NCBI GenBank assembly: GCA_964508295.1
Contig: CAZDSQ010000038.1
Location: 1 to 18,448, forward strand
Direction: 5' to 3'
DNA length: 18,448 bases
Source of the DNA: SIG578 sp964508295
GTDB taxonomy: Bacteria > Bacillota > Clostridia > Oscillospirales > Ruminococcaceae
Position numbers and translations under genes: made by a program. Shown in pieces: positions 14,204 to 18,448 of this stretch (positions within the stretch are counted from its first letter, which is position 1; every line of letters starts with the position of its first letter). The notes under the pieces are model-generated. The model was not told where the DNA came from. It did not search any database and saw only the letters and a program-made list of their open reading frames with translations.

Positions 14204-15580
14204 TTATTTAATTTCGGGGAGGCTTGCAGCCGCAACAGACTGACCGACTCTTCTCGAATTTTCGTCGGGAATGTGAAGTGTGATCTTCTTAGCAAGCTCG
14301 GGGAACTCCTTGTCGAGAACCTCCTGTGCGCGCTCAAGAAGGATAACACCGCCCTCACCCGAGGTTACACGGCCCATGATAAGAACGTGCTTGATGTCGT
14401 AAAACTCGGTGTAGAATGCGATTGCATAGCCAAAATATGCGCCGATGGTGTCATAGATAGCGGCGGCTCTGGGGTCGCCCTCCTTCATAAGACCCTGAAC
14501 GACCTTGAGCTTTTCAGCAGGCGAAAGATTTTCGTCGAGCTGAATGTTTGCAAAGGGAGCAAGCTTGATAACGCCGTCCTGCGAGAAGTACTTAACGCCG
14601 CAGCCGTAGTCGCCCGACCACTCGTCAACCATAGCGTTGTCGCAGTAGTCAACGGGAACGAATGCAAGCTCGTTGAGCCATCCGGTGATGTTGCCCTGCG
14701 GGTCAACATATCCACCTGCCTCGCTGGTTCCCATAGCAACGCCGAGAACGGCATTGTCGTTTAAGTCCATAGCGCCTGCAAGAGCGGTAACGTCACCGTC
14801 GTTAGCAACCTCGATGGGAATATTCTCACCGATCTCCTTGGCAACGTCGATATACATATTCTTGACCTTCTTGTCAAACTCCTCGTCGCTGACCTTTAAG
14901 AAGAGCGAAGCGACCATTATACGATTGTCAACGTAAACGCCTGCGCTGGAAACGCCGATAGCGTCAACTCTCGGCATATGGGAAGCGGCGGTTTTCATTG
15001 CCTCTAAGATGCCCTGATAGTGATAGTCGGGGTCGGAATTTATCTTGGGGAACCAAACGACCTCTTCGGAATAAACGCTCTCGCCGTTAATAACAGCCGA
15101 AACCTTTCTGTCACTTCCGCCTGCGTCAAAGCCGATGCGGCAGCCGTCAAGGTGTCTGCCGATAGGAGCGGCAGCAGATTTATCCTCGGGAGCATCCTCG
15201 AGAGCGCGAACCTCAACCTCAAAGGGACACTCGTAAACTCTCTCCATAAAGTGAACGTCGAAATCTCTCAGTCCGCCGTCAGAGAATGCCTCTTTGATCT
15301 TATTTCCGATTACCTCGCTGCCTGCGATGATAACCTTATATCCGCCTGCGACCCAGAGAAGAGCCTTTGTCATTCTCTCAACAAAGCGGAAGTTTTCCTC
15401 GTCGTGTCCTGTGCCGTCCTTAAAAACTCTGGTCTTGTAGGTGGTGGTGTAGCCCTTGTTTCTCTCAATGGCGATTACCAGATCCTGACCGTCATTTTTT
15501 GTTGCCTCTCTCATATCGCGGCAAACGACCGAAAGTGGTGCAAACTGGGGGTCTAATCTTGCGTCAACCTTAAGCTTCAT
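14204..15580 (-). CDS. Divergent ROK-family protein with extra N-terminal domain, linked to nagA
   Basis: The 458-residue product has an N-terminal region of about 145 residues before a ROK/ASKHA domain. ROK features are the phosphate-1 loop IGFDAGGSDRK (149-159), the catalytic-Asp segment EVANDGDVTALAGA (D261), and GVAMGTSEAGGYV (280-292). The classic ROK zinc site is lost: the GEIGH segment reads NELAF (303-307, His to Phe), and the CGxxGC cluster reads SGDYGC, leaving one Cys (327). The sugar-contacting Glu (304) is kept. The start at 15580 has GGAGGAGAG about 7 nt upstream and overlaps the nagA stop by 11 nt; a possible in-frame start at 15628 lies inside nagA and lacks support. The context suggests a kinase for GlcNAc or a related sugar. 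A regulatory or inactive role cannot be excluded. Confidence 0.8.
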   Translation of the reverse strand: MKLKVDARLDPQFAPLSVVCRDMREATKNDGQDLVIAIERNKGYTTTYKTRVFKDGTGHDEENFRFVERMTKALLWVAGGYKVIIAGSEVIGNKIKEAFSDGGLRDFDVHFMERVYECPFEVEVRALEDAPEDKSAAAPIGRHLDGCRIGFDAGGSDRKVSAVINGESVYSEEVVWFPKINSDPDYHYQGILEAMKTAASHMPRVDAIGVSSAGVYVDNRIMVASLFLKVSDEEFDKKVKNMYIDVAKEIGENIPIEVANDGDVTALAGAMDLNDNAVLGVAMGTSEAGGYVDPQGNITGWLNELAFVPVDYCDNAMVDEWSGDYGCGVKYFSQDGVIKLAPFANIQLDENLSPAEKLKVVQGLMKEGDPRAAAIYDTIGAYFGYAIAFYTEFYDIKHVLIMGRVTSGEGGVILLERAQEVLDKEFPELAKKITLHIPDENSRRVGQSVAAASLPEIK

Positions 15581-16712
15581 ACTTAATCTCTCCTCCGATA
15601 ATAGTTTTTTCAACATTAAATTCTGCATCAGTTATAATAATATCAGCGTCCTTGCCGACCTCTAACGAGCCCTTTGTCTTATCAAGTCCAAGGGTAGTAG
15701 CGGGGTTAAGCGATGCGCAGTTTACGCACTCGTGAAGGGGGATATTCGAGTTTGTGTAAACGTTCCAGACGCCTTTGTTAAGGTGCAGGATGCTTCCTGC
15801 AACGGTGCCGTCTTCGAGGCGGCAGACAATTCCGCGGTAGATTATCTTAGCACCGCCGAGTGTGTACTCTCCCTCGGGCAGTCCGCCTGCGGGCAGGCAG
15901 TCTGTAATAAAGCAGAGCTTTCTTCCCTTTAAGGCGTAGATCATATCGTAAAGGCTCTTGTCAACGTGGAAGGTGTCAACAATAAGCTCGCAGCTTACGT
16001 CGCTGTTAAGTGCGGCAGTCACAACGCCCGGGGCGCGCTGGTTAAGCGGGGTCATAGCGTTAAAAAGGTGGGTTACGTGACGAACTCCGACCTCTGTGCT
16101 CTTTTTAGCGGTGTCATAATCAGCCGAGGTGTGACCCATCGAGATGATGACATCGGTGTCGCGGCGCATCTTGCGAATTTCAGCAAAATCCTCGCTGTCG
16201 GTTTCGGGAGCGAGGGTTATTATCTTAATAATGTCGGCATATTCCTTTACAAACTCCGCGTCGGGCTTAAGTATGTATTTAGGGTCCTGAGCGCCCTTTT
16301 TAGCCTCGCTGATAAAGGGACCTTCAGCGTGGCAGCCTAAGATTGCACTTCCGTCCCAGCTCTTGCTCTCCTCTTTTAAAGCGCGGCAGACCTCAAGTGC
16401 CTTGCGGATCACCTTCATATCAACAGTCATGGTAGTGGGCAGGTAACCCGTTACGCCGTTTGCTAAAAGGCCCTTGGAGATGGTGCGGATGCTCTCCTCC
16501 TCACCGTCACAAACGTCCTTACCGAGATAGCCGTGAATGTGCAGGTCAATAAGACCCGGGGCAACATAGCCGCCCTTTGCGTCAATAACTTCAGCGCCGC
16601 CGGGAATCTTGTCCGCGGGGACAATGCCCTCAACAACATCTGAATACAAAAGAACAGAATTTTCTACAATTCTGTCTTTCAATATAATTTTTCCGTTAAC
16701 AATAGCTTTCAT
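15570..16712 (-). CDS. nagA: N-acetylglucosamine-6-phosphate deacetylase
   Basis: This 380-residue amidohydrolase converts GlcNAc-6-phosphate to glucosamine-6-phosphate and acetate. Conserved sites are GLIDLHIHG (H58, H60), GCHAEGPF (metal ligand E130), ISMGHTSA (H194), THLFNAM (H215), and the catalytic Asp in ITDCLPAGGLPEGEYTLGG (D271). The C-terminal AGSILHLNKGV and GSLEVGKDADI stretches are also typical. The start is the ATG at 16712 with GCGAGGTG about 6 nt upstream; an in-frame TTG five codons earlier overlaps that site and is rejected. The gene overlaps the downstream ROK gene by 11 nt, indicating coupled translation. No nagB or transporter is adjacent. Role: amino-sugar salvage from peptidoglycan or host glycans. 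Confidence 0.95.
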   Translation of the reverse strand: MKAIVNGKIILKDRIVENSVLLYSDVVEGIVPADKIPGGAEVIDAKGGYVAPGLIDLHIHGYLGKDVCDGEEESIRTISKGLLANGVTGYLPTTMTVDMKVIRKALEVCRALKEESKSWDGSAILGCHAEGPFISEAKKGAQDPKYILKPDAEFVKEYADIIKIITLAPETDSEDFAEIRKMRRDTDVIISMGHTSADYDTAKKSTEVGVRHVTHLFNAMTPLNQRAPGVVTAALNSDVSCELIVDTFHVDKSLYDMIYALKGRKLCFITDCLPAGGLPEGEYTLGGAKIIYRGIVCRLEDGTVAGSILHLNKGVWNVYTNSNIPLHECVNCASLNPATTLGLDKTKGSLEVGKDADIIITDAEFNVEKTIIGGEIKYEA

Positions 16713-16785
16713 AAAAACACCTCGCAAACAGAATTTTCTTTTCTAATTTTATTCTATCAAATCCCTATCTAAAAAACAATGGACT

Positions 16786-16815
16786 ATAGTATAATTTTTA
16801 GCAAAAAAGTAAAGT
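16786..16815 (-). promoter_or_regulatory. Tentative nagA promoter
   Basis: On the minus strand TATACT (16788-16793), or TACTAT two bases further on, is a plausible -10. TTTACT about 16 bases upstream of the latter is a poor -35. The leader to the nagA start would be about 70 nt. The A/T-rich context makes chance matches likely, and a TATAAT on the plus strand (16790-16795) has no gene to serve. Confidence 0.35.
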
Positions 16816-16835
16816 TTCCCCTAAAATGCTAACTA

Positions 16836-16867
16836 AAAAAAGCAGACACAAAAAAGTGTCTGCTTTT
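16836..16867 (-). terminator. Terminator of the degV gene
   Basis: GCAGACAC (16842-16849) pairs with GTGTCTGC (16856-16863) across an A6 loop. On the minus strand the stem is followed by TTTTTTTAG. It begins about 10 nt after the degV stop. The plus strand has a shorter T-run. Confidence 0.85.
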
Positions 16868-16875
16868 GCTTTAAT

Positions 16876-17724
16876 TTAGCGCGCGGGGCATTTTTCAAAG
16901 CCCACCAGAAGTCCGCCCTTTTCGGCGTAAAAGCTGCAAAGACCGCGAGCCTTGTAAATTTCGACCTGAGCCTTTGAAAACTTTTCAAGAATAAGCGCCT
17001 TGAGCTTATTGGCGGCGTTCTCATTACAGCAATGGCTTATTCTGACCTTGCCTCCTACGTATCCAAGCTTGCCTAAAAGCTCAGTAAGGGTTGGCAGAGC
17101 ACGGTTTTCGCCGCGGCTCTTTACAAGCTGCTCAAGCTCGCCCTGGTCGCTTGCCTTGCCTAATACGCGGATTCCTAAAATTCCTGCAGCGCTCGCAACG
17201 AGCTTGCTTACTCGGCCGTTGTTTGCAAGGTTCTTTAAAGATTCGAGCATAAACAAAAGCCCTGTGTGCTTCTGGTACTCTTTGATCGTATCGCAGATTT
17301 CCTCAAAGGTCTTTCCCTCTTTTATGAGTTCCTCAAGCTTTTCAATAATCAGCTTAAGCTCGGGCCCTGCCGAAAGCGAATCGATTACAAAAACCTTTCT
17401 ATCGGGGTTTTTGTCCTCATATTCCTGAGCCGCAATGCAGGCGGCGTTGTAGCTACCCGAAAGGCCGCTTGTAATGGTAACGCAGAAAACATACTGCGCA
17501 TCGCCGAAAGCAGAGAGCCAATCATCAACATTGGGGCAGGCGGTGTGCGATTTTTCGCTGCTCTGCAGAAAATCTTCTACCATTTTTTCAACATCAAGGG
17601 CCTCGTTATCTACATATTCCCTTTGGGCTGTCATTATTTTAAGCGGCGCTGCCGCGTATGGCACAGTTTCAAGCCTTAAAACATCAGAAGATGAGTCGGC
17701 TACAATTTTCATATTTGCTGACAT
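16876..17724 (-). CDS. DegV family fatty-acid-binding protein
   Basis: The 282-residue product begins with the DegV pattern: a short strand, then ADSSSD (9-14). It continues with HTACPNVDDWLSAF (60-73), TITSGLSGSYNAA (83-95), FVIDSLSAGPE, and a C-terminal SHCCNENAANKLKALI segment. DegV proteins (also called FakB in staphylococci) bind a long-chain fatty acid and, with FakA kinase, deliver acyl-phosphate to phospholipid synthesis. No fakA is nearby. The usual Thr-Ser-Gln-Pro ligand loop is represented by T-A-C-P (61-64), a plausible variant. AAAGGAGTG lies 7 nt before the ATG at 17724; an internal Met at codon 5 is an alternative. It has a strong promoter and diverges from the DUF1836 gene. 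Confidence 0.9.
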   Translation of the reverse strand: MSANMKIVADSSSDVLRLETVPYAAAPLKIMTAQREYVDNEALDVEKMVEDFLQSSEKSHTACPNVDDWLSAFGDAQYVFCVTITSGLSGSYNAACIAAQEYEDKNPDRKVFVIDSLSAGPELKLIIEKLEELIKEGKTFEEICDTIKEYQKHTGLLFMLESLKNLANNGRVSKLVASAAGILGIRVLGKASDQGELEQLVKSRGENRALPTLTELLGKLGYVGGKVRISHCCNENAANKLKALILEKFSKAQVEIYKARGLCSFYAEKGGLLVGFEKCPAR

Positions 17725-17763
17725 ATTAGCACTCCTTTGCGCACAAGCAGTTTTGCTTAATAT

Positions 17764-17792
17764 ATATTAGCCAATTTTGATAACTTTGTCAA
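17764..17792 (-). promoter_or_regulatory. Promoter of the degV gene
   Basis: On the minus strand a consensus -35 TTGACA (17787-17792), a 17-base spacer and -10 TAATAT (17764-17769) are present. The leader would be about 33 nt and contains the AAAGGAG site. The -35 overlaps the left arm of the inverted repeat at 17790-17822. Confidence 0.8.
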
Positions 17793-17822
17793 GAGTTTTT
17801 CAAAACCTTATGAAAAGACTTG
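17790..17822. promoter_or_regulatory. Candidate operator: imperfect inverted repeat between divergent promoters
   Basis: CAAGAGTTTTTCA (17790-17802) and TGAAAAGACTTG (17811-17822) form an inverted repeat with an 8-base centre. About 10 of 12 positions match, with one extra base in the left arm. Each arm overlaps a -35 box (degV at 17787-17792, DUF1836 gene at 17820-17825). The position suits a site for a regulator acting on both genes, perhaps the DUF1836 protein itself. Binding is inference. Confidence 0.45.
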
Positions 17823-17848
17823 CACTATTTTACATAGCGTGCTAAAAT
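17820..17848 (+). promoter_or_regulatory. Promoter of the DUF1836 gene
   Basis: A -35 TTGCAC (17820-17825), a 17-base spacer and -10 TAAAAT (17843-17848) fit a sigma-A promoter. Transcription would start near 17855. The first in-frame ATG (17847) therefore falls inside the -10 box and cannot be translated from this promoter, which supports the start at 17871. Confidence 0.7.
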
Positions 17849-17870
17849 GGTGTTGTTGGAGGGTGTTTTG

Positions 17871-18377
17871 ATGGAAAAGATCATTAACGAAAAAATTGCG
17901 GCGTCTATACGCGATTTTAAGCTACCTGACTACGATACCATTCCTGACGTTGGGCTTTATTTGGAGCAGACCGTCAGATTTATTGCGGAATATTTAGAGC
18001 CTCTGCCCAGCATATCAATAACAAGCTCTATGGTTGGAAACTATGTTAAAAAAGGACTTATTGCAAACCCCGTTAAAAAGCTTTACAACCGCGAGCAGAT
18101 TGCATATCTGATTTTTATTGCGGTGGCCAAAACGGTTTTGTCGCTCGAGGATATTCAGCTTTTAATAAAGCTGCAAAAGCAAAGCTACGACAGCAAAACG
18201 GCATACCAGTATTTTGTCAACGAATTTATAAACGTACTCTATTATATATTCGGGCTTAAGGACCGGCTTGATGAGGTCGGCGAAAAAAACAGCGACGAAA
18301 AGACAATGCTGAGAAACACTATTATTACAGTTGCCCACAAAATATACCTCGACAAATGCTTTGCGGCAATGCACTAA
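17871..18377 (+). CDS. DUF1836 domain protein, putative MerR-like DNA-binding regulator
   Basis: This 168-residue protein fits the DUF1836 family of Firmicutes. The N-terminal half has the characteristic LPDYDTIPDVGLYLEQ (18-33), then SITSSMVGNYVKKGLI (48-63) and NPVKKLYNREQIAYLI (65-80). These suggest a winged helix of MerR type in which the NYVKKGLI helix contacts DNA. No cysteines or metal ligands of known sensors stand out, and the C-terminal half is helical. The ATG at 17871 is preceded by GGAGGGT at good spacing; the longer reading from 17847 overlaps the -10 box. The family function is unproven. Divergence from degV and the inverted repeat between them make control of degV and itself a reasonable guess. 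Confidence 0.8.
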   Translation: MEKIINEKIAASIRDFKLPDYDTIPDVGLYLEQTVRFIAEYLEPLPSISITSSMVGNYVKKGLIANPVKKLYNREQIAYLIFIAVAKTVLSLEDIQLLIKLQKQSYDSKTAYQYFVNEFINVLYYIFGLKDRLDEVGEKNSDEKTMLRNTIITVAHKIYLDKCFAAMH

Positions 18378-18393
18378 AACAAAAAGGAGAGCG

Positions 18394-18432
18394 AACGGAG
18401 ACACTTCGTAAAGAAGCAGTCTCCGTTTTTAT
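18394..18432 (+). terminator. Terminator of the DUF1836 gene
   Basis: AACGGAGAC (18394-18402) pairs with GTCTCCGTT (18419-18427), and an inner CTTC/GAAG stem (18404-18407 with 18413-18416) extends the hairpin. TTTTTATAT follows on the plus strand. It starts 17 nt after the stop codon. Confidence 0.8.
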
Positions 18433-18448
18433 ATAATAAAAAGACACT

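Noticed and set aside
15020..15556. 178-residue open frame antisense to the ROK gene
   Set aside because: It mirrors codon bias of the real gene on the other strand, and no domain or start signal is visible.
17847..17870. Longer start for the DUF1836 gene
   Set aside because: The ATG lies within the -10 hexamer TAAAAT, so it is upstream of the predicted transcript start, and GGAGGG precedes the later ATG at 17871.
1..18448. CRISPR array, tRNA, rRNA or prophage genes
   Set aside because: No regularly spaced direct repeats, cloverleaf sequences, rRNA-like stretches, integrases or phage structural genes were seen on reading both strands.

Overview
The window looks like chromosomal DNA of a Gram-positive, low-to-moderate-GC Clostridia bacterium, probably Oscillospiraceae/Ruminococcaceae-like. 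The grounds are strong AGGAGG-type ribosome binding sites, a lipobox substrate-binding protein, DegV and DUF1836 proteins, Firmicutes-type promoters (TTGACA-17-TATAAT), and small G/C-rich palindromic repeats of a kind common in gut Clostridia. The taxonomic call is inference. There are 17 protein genes. I see no rRNA, tRNA, CRISPR array, prophage or insertion sequence with a transposase.

Layout. 1-60: paired hairpins of a probable dispersed repeat. 156-797 (+): a single-gene unit for a phosphoribosyltransferase-like protein with a degenerate PRPP loop. 833-4700: an AraC-type regulator (-) divergent from a tightly coupled three-gene oxidoreductase operon (+): a zinc-motif-less medium-chain dehydrogenase, a Gfo/Idh/MocA protein and a PIG3-type quinone oxidoreductase. 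The two promoters lie almost on top of each other. 4733-4890: a composite hairpin repeat and a terminator. 4922-5716 (-): a PHP-family phosphoesterase.

5842-12880 (-): a five-gene alpha-glucan operon, transcribed as solute-binding lipoprotein, two ABC permeases, 4-alpha-glucanotransferase (malQ), glycogen/maltodextrin phosphorylase (glgP). Several junctions overlap (TAATG, TAGTG). A perfect 11-bp hairpin separates the binding-protein gene from the permeases. No ATPase gene is present, so an ATPase encoded elsewhere must be shared. Together the genes would import maltodextrins, disproportionate them and phosphorolyse them to glucose-1-phosphate.

13062-14098 (+): azlC-azlD, a branched-chain amino acid exporter pair. 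14107-14160: a second copy of the structured repeat, next to a bidirectional terminator. 14204-16712 (-): nagA overlapping by 11 nt a divergent, zinc-ligand-less, N-terminally extended ROK protein, so an amino-sugar salvage unit. 16876-18377: degV (-) and a DUF1836 regulator (+) diverging from a region where an imperfect inverted repeat overlaps both -35 boxes. The last bases form a terminator.

The overall theme is carbohydrate uptake and metabolism. I found no clear new multi-gene defence or mobile system. The less ordinary items are the nagA-coupled unusual ROK protein, the AraC-linked oxidoreductase trio of unknown substrate, the PRPP-loop-degenerate phosphoribosyltransferase, and the repeat copies with compensatory stem changes.
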